From assembly GCA_947626285.1 (NCBI GenBank), contig CANQRR010000034.1:1-37815 (forward strand): a stretch of 37,815 nt of DNA, written 5' to 3'. The notes beneath the pieces are model-generated. The model was not told the DNA's origin. It saw only the letters and a program-made list of their open reading frames with translations, and made no database searches. The first letter of the stretch is position 1; every line of letters begins with the position of its first letter. This stretch comes from an uncultured Lachnospiraceae bacterium (GTDB lineage: Bacteria > Bacillota > Clostridia > Lachnospirales > Lachnospiraceae). Made by a program: the position numbers and the translations under genes. Positions 24,292-31,211 of this stretch are shown here, one piece after another.

Positions 24292-24735
24292 CTATTCCCT
24301 GCCAAGTATCTTCAGATACTGCACCCCCGGCCTCGCTTCGATGGCCTCGATCATGCCGGAGACATCGCCCGTTGCCGGAAGGATCTCCACGCTCAGGGTC
24401 AGCGTCGCCACTCCATTCGTCGGAATGCTCTGGTGAATCGTCAGGATATTCGCCTTGTACTCCGCCACGATGCTCAGCACGTCTGAGAGCAGCCCCGGCT
24501 CGTCGTGCATCTGGAGCATGAACGTGAGCGTCTTCCCCTTCACATTGTCGCGGAATGGGAAAATGTCCTCCTTGTATTTATAAAAGGAGCTCCTGCTGAT
24601 CCCTACCTGGTCCGCCGCCTCCTGCACGGTCTCCACGCGCCTGGTCTCCAGAAGCCGCTTGGCTTCCACGACCTTCAAGAGCACCTCCGGGACGGCTTTC
24701 TGTCTGACGACAAAATATTTTGAATTGTCCGCCAT
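24292..24735 (-). CDS. ACT-domain protein (UPF0735 / PheB-like)
   Basis: A 147-residue protein. The N-terminal part has a small helix-turn-helix-like segment (VQEAADQVGISRSSFYKYKED, about 33-53), then an ACT domain (about 70-146, TLTFMLQMHDEPGLLSDVLSIV) that binds amino acids. Relatives sit beside hom in Firmicutes and may regulate threonine or phenylalanine metabolism; no role is shown here. I chose the ATG at 24735 (MADNSKYF) because GAGGAGAGG lies just upstream; an ATG at 24753 lies before that site. Confidence 0.85.
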   Translation of the reverse strand: MADNSKYFVVRQKAVPEVLLKVVEAKRLLETRRVETVQEAADQVGISRSSFYKYKEDIFPFRDNVKGKTLTFMLQMHDEPGLLSDVLSIVAEYKANILTIHQSIPTNGVATLTLSVEILPATGDVSGMIEAIEARPGVQYLKILGRE

Positions 24736-24767
24736 TCTACCCTCTCCTCGCAACCAGATTCATATCG

Positions 24768-25899
24768 TTATGCGTCGTCCCCAGGTTCTTTCTCGCCGAG
24801 CGACATCCATTTCAGATACGCGTTCATAAACATGTCGATGTTTCCGTCCATCACACTGTCCACGTTGCCCGTCTCCGCGTTCGTCCGCAGGTCCTTCACC
24901 ATCTTGTAGGGCTGCATGACGTACGAGCGGATCTGGTTGCCCCAGGCGTTGTCCGTCACCTCGCCGCGGATGTCGGACTTCTTTTCCGCGTTCTCCTGCA
25001 GCTTCAGCTCATACAGCTTGCCCTTAAGCATCTGCATCGCCTTGTCCTTATTCTGATGCTGGGAGCGCTCGTTCTGGCACTGCACGACGATGCCAGTCGG
25101 CAGATGCGTGATGCGGATCGCCGACGACGTCTTGTTGATGTGCTGTCCGCCCGCGCCGCTGGAGCGATAGGTGTCGATGCGCAGATCGTCCGGATCGATC
25201 TCTATATCCACGTCGTCGCTGAGCTCCGGCATCACCAGACAGCCCGCGAAAGAGGTCTGGCGCTTTCCCGCCGCGTTGAATGGGGAAATGCGTACCAGAC
25301 GGTGAACACCCTTCTCCGAACGCAGATAGCCGTACGCGTTCTCTCCGTTGACCTGAAAGGTCACAGACTTGATGCCGGCCTCCTCGCCGTCCAGATAGTC
25401 CAGGACTTCCACCTGGTAACCACGTTTGTCCGCCCACCGCGTATACATGCGGTAAAGCATAGACACCCAGTCGCAGGCCTCTGTCCCGCCGGCTCCCGCC
25501 TGGAGCGTGACGATCGCGTTGTTCGCGTCGTACTCGCCGGAGAGCAGCGTCTTGATCCGGATGTCGTCAAACGCCGTCTGGAACTCCTGCAGGGTCTCCT
25601 CAATCTCCGGGATCACCGCAGGGTCGTTCTCCTCGTAGCCCATCTCGATGAGCAGCTCGATCTCCTCGTACTGCTCTTTGAGCTTATTGTATCCTTCAAT
25701 GTCGTCCTTCAGGGACTTGAGCGTCTTCATCATCTCCTGCGACCGCTCCGGGTTATCCCAGAAATCGGGCGCCTCCATCTCACGCTCCAGCTCCTGAATC
25801 CTCTGTTCCTTGTTTACGAGGTTAAAGTGAATCCCTCACTTCCACCAGTGGTTCTGTGTAACTTGCAAGTACGGTCTTGAACTGATCTAACTCTACCAC
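24768..25899 (-). CDS. prfB: Peptide chain release factor 2, made by programmed +1 frameshift
   Basis: The protein (about 376 residues) recognises UGA and UAA stop codons. Frame 1 runs from GTG at 25899 (AAGGTG upstream) for 25 codons ending VRDSL and stops at TAA (25824-25822). At CTT the ribosome must slip by +1 (skip T 25824) to continue NLVNKEQRIQELERE and into the body. An internal AGGG stretch lies a few bases before the CTT, as in known sites. The tripeptide SPF (in RISPFNAAGK) and GGQ (in GAGGQHINKT) are intact. The site uses UAA, not the usual UGA. The stop precedes ACT by 32 bases; secA lies 49 bases upstream. Confidence 0.95.
25816..25836 (-). promoter_or_regulatory. prfB programmed frameshift site
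   Basis: On the minus strand the codons are AGG GAT TCA CTT TAA C. The tRNA on CTT can re-pair one base on, at TTT, and the reading frame then continues with AAC CTC. The purine-rich AGGG upstream can act as the stimulating Shine-Dalgarno-like element. The in-frame stop is TAA. Confidence 0.9.
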
Positions 25900-25948
25900 A
25901 GTGTCACCTTCTCTCTATATATTTTTTATTTCGGACGGAACCGCTTGT

Positions 25949-28525
25949 CTATGAAGCTTTTTTACGGCCGCAGCACTGCTTGTACTTCTTGCCGCTGCCA
26001 CAGGGGCAGGGGTCGTTCGGGTAGATCTTCTGCTCGGCGCGCTTCTTCGGGGCGCGCGGGCCGGAGTCGTCCTTGTTCGTGCCGGTGACCTTCGCCACCT
26101 CCTCGCGCTCGACCTTCTGCTCCACCTTGACGTGGAACATCAACTTCACGGTGTCCTCCTGGATCGCGGAGGTCATCGCGTCGAACATCTCGTAGGCGCT
26201 CATCTTGTACTCCACCAGCGGATCTCTCTGCCCGTACGCCTGCAGGCCGATGCCCTGGCGCAGCTGATCCATGTCGTCGATGTGATCCATCCACTTGCGG
26301 TCGATCACCTTCAGCAGGATGACGCGCTCGATCTCGCGCATCTGCTCCTTGTCCTCAAACTCCTTCTCTTTCTGCGCATACAGCGTAAGCGCCTGGTCCG
26401 TGAGCTTCTCCTTCAGATCCGCCTTGTCGGAGACGCTGTCGATGAACTCCTTCGTGATCGGCTGCAGCGGGATGACCGGGCGCAGCACGGAATTGATCTC
26501 GTTCAGATCCCACTCGTCGCGGTCCCCGTTGTCCCCGATGCACATGTCTACCGTGCCGCTCACGACGTCGGAGATCATTTTCAGAATCGACTCGTGCATA
26601 TCCTCGCCGTCCAGCACACGCCTGCGCTCCGCGTAGATGATCTCTCTCTGCTCGTTGTTGACCTGGTCGTACTCAAGCAGGTTCTTGCGGATGCCGAAGT
26701 TGTTGCCCTCGATCTTCGTCTGCGCCTTCTCGATCGCGTTCGAAAGCATCTTGTGCTCGATCTGCTCGTTCTCCTGCACGCCAAGCGACTGGAAAACCTT
26801 CATCATCTTCTCGGAGCCGAACAGGCGCATCAGGTCGTCTTCAAGGGAGATATAGAATCTGGACTCACCCGGATCGCCCTGACGGCCGGAACGTCCGCGC
26901 AGCTGATTATCGATACGCCGCGACTCATGCCGCTCGGTGCCAATGATCTTCAATCCGCCCGCCGCGCGCGCCTCCTCGTCCAGCTTGATATCCGTACCAC
27001 GACCGGCCATATTCGTCGCGATCGTGACCGCCCCGTGAATACCGGCGTCCGCCACGATCTCCGCCTCAAGCTCGTGGAACTTCGCGTTCAATACATTGTG
27101 CTTGATGCCCTCTCTCTTGAGCAGTCCGCTGATGAGCTCGGACACATCGATCGTGATCGTGCCGACCAGCACCGGCTGTCCCTTCGCGTGCGCTTCCTTG
27201 ACCGCCTCGACGACCGCGCGGTATTTCTCCTTCTTCGTCATGTAGACCGCGTCGTCCAGATCCTGGCGGCAGACCGGGCGGTTCGTCGGGATCTCGATGA
27301 CGTCCATGCCGTAGATGTCACGGAACTCTCTCTCCTCGGTCAGCGCCGTACCGGTCATACCGCATTTCTTCTTGTATTTGTTGAAGAAGTTCTGGAACGT
27401 GATTGTCGCAAGCGTCTTGCTCTCGCGCTTCACCTTCACATGCTCCTTCGCCTCGATCGCCTGGTGCAGGCCGTCCGAATAGCGGCGTCCCGGCATGATA
27501 CGGCCGGTGAACTCGTCGACGATGAGCACCTGGTCGTCCTTCACGACGTAATCCTGGTCGCGGAACATGAGGTTATTCGCGCGCAGCGCCAGATCGACGT
27601 TGTGCTGGATCTCAAGGTTCTCCGGGTCGGAGAAGTTGTCGATCTGGAAGAATTTCTCCACCTTCTCCACGCCCTGCTGCGTCAGGGTGACGATCTTGTC
27701 CTTCTCGTTGACGATGAAGTCGCCGGTCTCAGTGATCTCTTCGCCCATCAGCGCCGTCATCTTCGTCACCTCGCCGCTGGCCTCGCCTCGCTGGAGCTGA
27801 CGCGCCAGAATGTCGCAGACCTCGTAGAGCTTCGTGGACTTGCCGCTCTGCCCGGAGATGATCAGCGGGGTGCGCGCCTCGTCGATCAGGACCGAGTCGA
27901 CCTCGTCGATGATCGCATAGACAAGGTCTCGCTGTACCAGCTGCTCCTTGTAGATCACCATGTTGTCGCGCAGGTAGTCAAAACCCACTTCGTTGTTCGT
28001 GATATAGGTGATGTCGCAGGCGTACTGCTCTCTGCGCTCGTCGTTGTTCATGGAATTCAGCACACAGCCGACCGTCAGCCCCAGGAAACGGTGCACCGCT
28101 CCCATCCACTCAGCGTCACGGTTCGCCAGGTAGTCGTTGACCGTGACGATGTGCACGCCCTCGCCGGTCAGCGCGTTTAAGTACGCCGGCAGCGTCGCCA
28201 CAAGCGTCTTACCTTCACCGGTACGCATCTCTGCGATACGCCCCTGGTGAAGAATGATGCCGCCGATGAGCTGTACGCGGTAGTGCTCCATGTCCAGCAC
28301 GCGCTTCGCCGCCTCTCTCACCACGGCAAACGCCTCGGGGAGCAGGTCGTCCAGCGTCTCGCCGTTCGCGTAGCGCTGTTTGAACTCCGGCGTCTTCGCC
28401 TTCAGCTCGTCGTCCGAAAGCGCCTGCATCTGCGGACGCAGCGCCTCTATCTTGTCCACCAGCGGCATGATCATCTTCAGCTCACGCTCGCTGTGGGTTC
28501 CGAAGATCTTCTCTATCAGTTTCAT
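25949..28525 (-). CDS. secA: Preprotein translocase ATPase SecA
   Basis: The 858-residue motor drives Sec-dependent export through SecYEG. Seen: [20 protein letters not shown] (Walker A), [21 protein letters not shown] (DEAD-type motif and SecA signature), [36 protein letters not shown], and a C-terminal zinc motif [13 protein letters not shown]. The length is normal. I chose the ATG at 28525 because GGAG lies 7 bases upstream and [10 protein letters not shown] is the family's start; an ATG at 28594 would add 23 residues. It has its own promoter at 28618-28646. Confidence 0.98.
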   Translation of the reverse strand: MKLIEKIFGTHSERELKMIMPLVDKIEALRPQMQALSDDELKAKTPEFKQRYANGETLDDLLPEAFAVVREAAKRVLDMEHYRVQLIGGIILHQGRIAEMRTGEGKTLVATLPAYLNALTGEGVHIVTVNDYLANRDAEWMGAVHRFLGLTVGCVLNSMNNDERREQYACDITYITNNEVGFDYLRDNMVIYKEQLVQRDLVYAIIDEVDSVLIDEARTPLIISGQSGKSTKLYEVCDILARQLQRGEASGEVTKMTALMGEEITETGDFIVNEKDKIVTLTQQGVEKVEKFFQIDNFSDPENLEIQHNVDLALRANNLMFRDQDYVVKDDQVLIVDEFTGRIMPGRRYSDGLHQAIEAKEHVKVKRESKTLATITFQNFFNKYKKKCGMTGTALTEEREFRDIYGMDVIEIPTNRPVCRQDLDDAVYMTKKEKYRAVVEAVKEAHAKGQPVLVGTITIDVSELISGLLKREGIKHNVLNAKFHELEAEIVADAGIHGAVTIATNMAGRGTDIKLDEEARAAGGLKIIGTERHESRRIDNQLRGRSGRQGDPGESRFYISLEDDLMRLFGSEKMMKVFQSLGVQENEQIEHKMLSNAIEKAQTKIEGNNFGIRKNLLEYDQVNNEQREIIYAERRRVLDGEDMHESILKMISDVVSGTVDMCIGDNGDRDEWDLNEINSVLRPVIPLQPITKEFIDSVSDKADLKEKLTDQALTLYAQKEKEFEDKEQMREIERVILLKVIDRKWMDHIDDMDQLRQGIGLQAYGQRDPLVEYKMSAYEMFDAMTSAIQEDTVKLMFHVKVEQKVEREEVAKVTGTNKDDSGPRAPKKRAEQKIYPNDPCPCGSGKKYKQCCGRKKAS

Positions 28526-28570
28526 TCTGATTCTCCTATCTGAATATGGCATCCTGTTTCCCGTTTTCGT

Positions 28571-28616
28571 CCCGGCGAAAGCACTGTCCTCCATAGGGCG
28601 AAAACAATGTTCTTCC
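28571..28616. repeat. Two imperfect copies of a GGCGAAAnCAnTGT word before secA
   Basis: GGCGAAAGCACTGTCCTCC (28574-28592) and a 20-base variant GGCGAAAACAATGTTCTTCC (28597-28616) lie one after the other between the secA promoter and start codon. A similar word (TCGAAAGGCACTGTCCTCT, 15029-15047) lies before the sugar kinase, and an inverted relative (GACAGTGTTTTGCGC) near 28688-28702. Confidence 0.45.
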
Positions 28617-28617
28617 T

Positions 28618-28646
28618 ATTGTAACACTTTCGTCTTCATAAGACAA
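28618..28646 (-). promoter_or_regulatory. Promoter of secA-prfB
   Basis: On the minus strand: -35 TTGTCT (28646-28641), 17-base spacer, -10 TACAAT (28623-28618). The leader would be about 85 bases. It lies downstream of the hpf terminator, so secA can be expressed apart from hpf. Confidence 0.65.
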
Positions 28647-28739
28647 TCAAAATTTTGCGCAAATGCGGCAGAGTCTTATGTAAACACGACAGTGTTTTGC
28701 GCAAATGCGCGGGCTGCCGCGAAGACCTTTGCCCCTGAC

Positions 28740-28773
28740 AAAAATGGAGCAGGGAGATGCGTCCCCCTGCTCC
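28740..28773 (-). terminator. Terminator of hpf
   Basis: On the minus strand GGAGCAGGG (28773-28765) pairs perfectly with CCCTGCTCC (28754-28746), followed by ATTTTTG. The hairpin lies about 140 bases after the hpf stop codon; the gap is filled by the 39-bp repeats. Confidence 0.85.
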
Positions 28774-28784
28774 GCACACGTCAT

Positions 28785-28936
28785 AGCGCTTTTCTGTCCT
28801 GCGAATATTCCGACATGCGAAATATCGCTTTTCTGTCCTGCGGGTATTCCGACATGCGAAATATCGCTTTCCTATCCTGCGGGCACTCCGACATGCGAAA
28901 TATTGCTTTTTATCTACGGGTACTCCGGCTCGATCA
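28785..28936. repeat. About four 39-bp tandem repeats just after hpf
   Basis: Units begin at about 28787, 28826, 28865 and 28904 with strictly 39 bases between them. The plus-strand unit contains CGCTTTTCTGTCCTGCGGG, TATTCCGACATGCGAAATAT and differs by a few bases between copies. The last copy overlaps the final codons of hpf. Thirty-nine is 13 codons, so frames run through all units on both strands. Confidence 0.9.
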
Positions 28937-29444
28937 GCCCGTAGGTGTTTCCCTTTCTCTTGTATACAACGTTGACCTCCTCGGTCTCCGCATTGTAGAA
29001 GACGAAGAAATTGTGCCCCAGAAGCTCCATCTGCACGCAGGCGTCCTCCGGGTACATCGGCTTCATTCCGAAATGCTTCGTGCGAATGATCTTCACCTCA
29101 TCCAGAGGATCCGTCTCCTTCTCAAGAAACTCCTGCTTGAAGTTGCCGCCATCCTGATGCCGCTCAATGATCTTTTCCTTGTACTTGCGCAGCTGACGCT
29201 CGATGACTTCCTCGACCAGGTCGATCGATACATACATGTCGTTGCTCACCTGTTCAGAGCGGATAATGTTCCCCCTGACCGGAATCGTCACCTCGATCTT
29301 CTGACGCTCCTTCTCTACGCTCAATGTCACGATGATCTCGGTATCCGGAGTGAAATACCGCTCCAGCTTTCCGAGCTTGTCCCGGATCGCCGATTTCAGG
29401 CCTTCCGACACTTCGAGATTTTTGCCGCTGATCGTAAACTTCAT
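28914..29444 (-). CDS. hpf: Long-form ribosome hibernation promoting factor
   Basis: A 176-residue protein with the N-terminal RaiA/HPF domain (MKFTISGKNLEVSEGLKSAIRDKLGKLERYF start, about 1-100) and the C-terminal dimer domain of the long form (about 118-176, VKIIRTKHFGMKPMYPEDACVQMELLGHNFFVFYNAETEEVNVVYKRKGNTYGLIEP). It joins 70S ribosomes into inactive 100S dimers. I chose the ATG at 29444 because GGAG lies 9 bases upstream. It has its own promoter (29515-29542) and terminator, and precedes secA, as is usual in Firmicutes. Confidence 0.96.
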   Translation of the reverse strand: MKFTISGKNLEVSEGLKSAIRDKLGKLERYFTPDTEIIVTLSVEKERQKIEVTIPVRGNIIRSEQVSNDMYVSIDLVEEVIERQLRKYKEKIIERHQDGGNFKQEFLEKETDPLDEVKIIRTKHFGMKPMYPEDACVQMELLGHNFFVFYNAETEEVNVVYKRKGNTYGLIEPEYP

Positions 29445-29514
29445 ACTATCCAACTCCTTTACTTCAAACTGGAACAATCCGCCTCATCTGTACAAACGCA
29501 CTGTTCTGATTTTT

Positions 29515-29542
29515 AGTATAGCATATTTCCCATTTTTTTCAA
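29515..29542 (-). promoter_or_regulatory. Promoter of hpf
   Basis: On the minus strand: -35 TTGAAA (29542-29537), 16-base spacer, -10 TATACT (29520-29515). The region around it is A/T-rich. Confidence 0.65.
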
Positions 29543-29590
29543 TAAAAATTCTGTTAAATGTATATTATCCAATTATTTTTGTCCGGTATT

Positions 29591-30367
29591 TTAATTTTCA
29601 CACAATTCAAGGATCCTCCGGTAGGAAAGCGGTCCTCCGAACAGATCCAGCGCGCTCCCGACCGTCACGTCCAGACGGTTCTGCCCCAGCCGACGCAGCG
29701 TCTCAAGATCGTCGTAACTCCCTACGCCTCCCGCATAGGTCACCGGAATGCCCTGCCATGCGCCAAGCATACGCGCCAGCTCTTCTTCCACGCCCGCAGA
29801 CTTTCCCTCGACGTCCGCCGCGTGGATCAGAAACTCATCGCAGTACCCCGCCAGATCGTCAAGCGTCTCACGGGTGAGCCGGACCTCCGTGAATTTCTGC
29901 CAGCGGTCGGTCACGATGTAGTAGCCGTCCTCTCTTTTGCGACAGCTCAGGTCCAGGACCAGATGTTCGCGCCCGGTCTCGCCGGAGAGCCGCCGCAGAT
30001 TCCCATAATCCACCTGTCCGTCCCGGAACACATAGGATGTCGCGATGACATGCGACGCTCCCGCGTCCAGATACTCCGCCGCGTTTCTCTCGTTCACGCC
30101 GCCGCCAAGCATCAGACCGCCCGGGTATCGCTCCAGCGCAAGCAGCGCCTGCCGCTTCGTCTCCTCATAGAAAGGAGACGATGACGGATTGAGCAGGATG
30201 ACATGCCCGCCCCTCAGCCCGTCTCTCCGGTAGAAATCCGCATAGAATCCCGCGTCCTGCTCGGAAATGAAATTCTCTCTGGCCGAATCGCGCGCGTCAC
30301 TCAGGCTGCCGCCGACAATCTGTTTCACTTTCCCGTTATGTATGTCGATGCAGGGTCGAAAACGCAT
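29591..30367 (-). CDS. hisA: Eukaryotic-type HisA: phosphoribosylformimino-AICAR isomerase
   Basis: The 258-residue TIM-barrel enzyme catalyses an Amadori rearrangement in histidine synthesis (ProFAR to PRFAR). Its pattern is that of the eukaryotic (yeast HIS6) type: RPCIDIHNGKVKQIVGGSL at the start (metal/acid Asp in CIDIHNG), GGHVILL, GGGVNERNAAEYLDAGASHVIATSYVF, LVLDLSCRK, WQKFTEV, EFLIHAADVEGK, TYAGGVGSYDDL and VGSALDLFGG. Ordinary bacterial HisA differs in these blocks. I chose the ATG at 30367 because GGAGAGGA lies just upstream; a much longer in-frame reading starts at 30538. No other his gene is in the window. Confidence 0.88.
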   Translation of the reverse strand: MRFRPCIDIHNGKVKQIVGGSLSDARDSARENFISEQDAGFYADFYRRDGLRGGHVILLNPSSSPFYEETKRQALLALERYPGGLMLGGGVNERNAAEYLDAGASHVIATSYVFRDGQVDYGNLRRLSGETGREHLVLDLSCRKREDGYYIVTDRWQKFTEVRLTRETLDDLAGYCDEFLIHAADVEGKSAGVEEELARMLGAWQGIPVTYAGGVGSYDDLETLRRLGQNRLDVTVGSALDLFGGPLSYRRILELCEN

Positions 30368-30524
30368 CTTGTCCTCTCCTCTCACGCTCGTACGCATCAC
30401 CGCGCGGAACGTTTTTTCATTCAGAAAGTTTTGAATAATTTCCTGTATCACGAAAAAAGCGTGCAGGCGGACGTGTTCGCCAAACATGCCGCACTGCACT
30501 CTTGTCAATGGGAGCTCACGAATT

Positions 30525-31061
30525 TCAGTTGTTCGCATCTTTGTTCCCAGTCAACGCGTCGCCCGCGTCCTCCACGCCGTCGATCACGTCCTTACCGGCG
30601 TCGCCCACACCGTCGATCACATCTTTTCCGGCATCGCCCACGCCGTCGATCACTTCTTTCCCGGCGTCACCTACGCCGTCAGCAGCATCCGAGCCTGTAT
30701 CGCCCGCGTCGCCTTCGTCCGTATTGTCGTTATCCGCTGTGCCGTCTGCCATCTCATCTGCGTTGTTCTCATCCGTGACGCCGTTTACATTGCTGTCTGT
30801 CTCGACGTTCGCCGTGCTGTCCTTCTGCGTAGCATTCGTCTCGCCGGCGTCAGCCACAGCGCCATTCTCCACGTTATTTTCTGCAGAAGCGCTGCTGCCC
30901 GCAGCGTCGTCTTCAGCGCCTGCCGTTTGATCTTCCGCCGTAACTGCCTGCGTTTCCTTTTCGGTCTCATTTTTCTTCTTTCCATCGTTTCCACAGCCTG
31001 TCAGAACTGCCATACAGCACACGCAGGCGATGCATAAAGTGTACTTTCTCCAGCGTTTCAT
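30525..31061 (-). CDS. Acidic, repeat-bearing lipoprotein
   Basis: A 178-residue secreted lipoprotein: MKRWRKYTLCIACVCCMAVLTGC gives a signal with lipobox LTGC (Cys23). The mature part is rich in Asp, Glu, Ala, Thr and Asn and has no recognisable domain until four 11-residue repeats at the C terminus (DGVGDAGKEVI, DGVGDAGKDVI twice, DGVEDAGDAL). Function unknown. A GGAG site lies 10 bases before the ATG. It lies between a secreted transglutaminase-like gene and hisA on the same strand. Confidence 0.85.
   Translation of the reverse strand: MKRWRKYTLCIACVCCMAVLTGCGNDGKKKNETEKETQAVTAEDQTAGAEDDAAGSSASAENNVENGAVADAGETNATQKDSTANVETDSNVNGVTDENNADEMADGTADNDNTDEGDAGDTGSDAADGVGDAGKEVIDGVGDAGKDVIDGVGDAGKDVIDGVEDAGDALTGNKDANN
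30577..30680. repeat. 33-bp tandem repeats in the lipoprotein gene
   Basis: The word CCGTCGATCAC starts at 30577, 30610 and 30643, with a partial fourth (CCGTC) at 30676, exactly 33 bases apart. Each unit codes for 11 residues (DGVGDAGKDVI), so copy changes keep the frame. Confidence 0.9.
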
Positions 31062-31211
31062 AATTTGCGTTCTCCTTTTCCTTTATTCCTGTAGCTGTCC
31101 GGCCGCGGCGTATTCTGCTCTGTTTTCGGCCGTCGTGTTAGTAATATGTGCTTTTTTGCCGTTTTTATTCTGCCTGCACAGGAATTCTTTTTAAAAAAGA
31201 ACGCGTAAGAC

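Noticed and set aside
24768-25899. prfB as a frameshifted pseudogene
   Set aside because: The break lies at the conserved RF2 frameshift position with CTT and a Shine-Dalgarno-like stretch, and the rest is intact, so this is programmed frameshifting.
26132-28180. Plus-strand 682-codon open frame opposite secA
   Set aside because: It is an antisense frame in GC-rich DNA, rich in Leu, Val, Arg, Asp and His, with no family; secA on the other strand is certain. The same applies to long plus-strand frames opposite tex, hom, prfB, ltaS and fhs.
28526-28594. Longer N terminus for SecA
   Set aside because: The added 23 residues are not family-like and the GGAG site supports the ATG at 28525.
28785-28936. 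CRISPR array
   Set aside because: The 39-bp units are adjacent with no spacers between and no cas genes are present, so they are tandem repeats.
30577-30680. Intergenic or regulatory repeat in the lipoprotein region
   Set aside because: The 33-bp units are in frame and code for the protein's 11-residue repeats, so they are coding.
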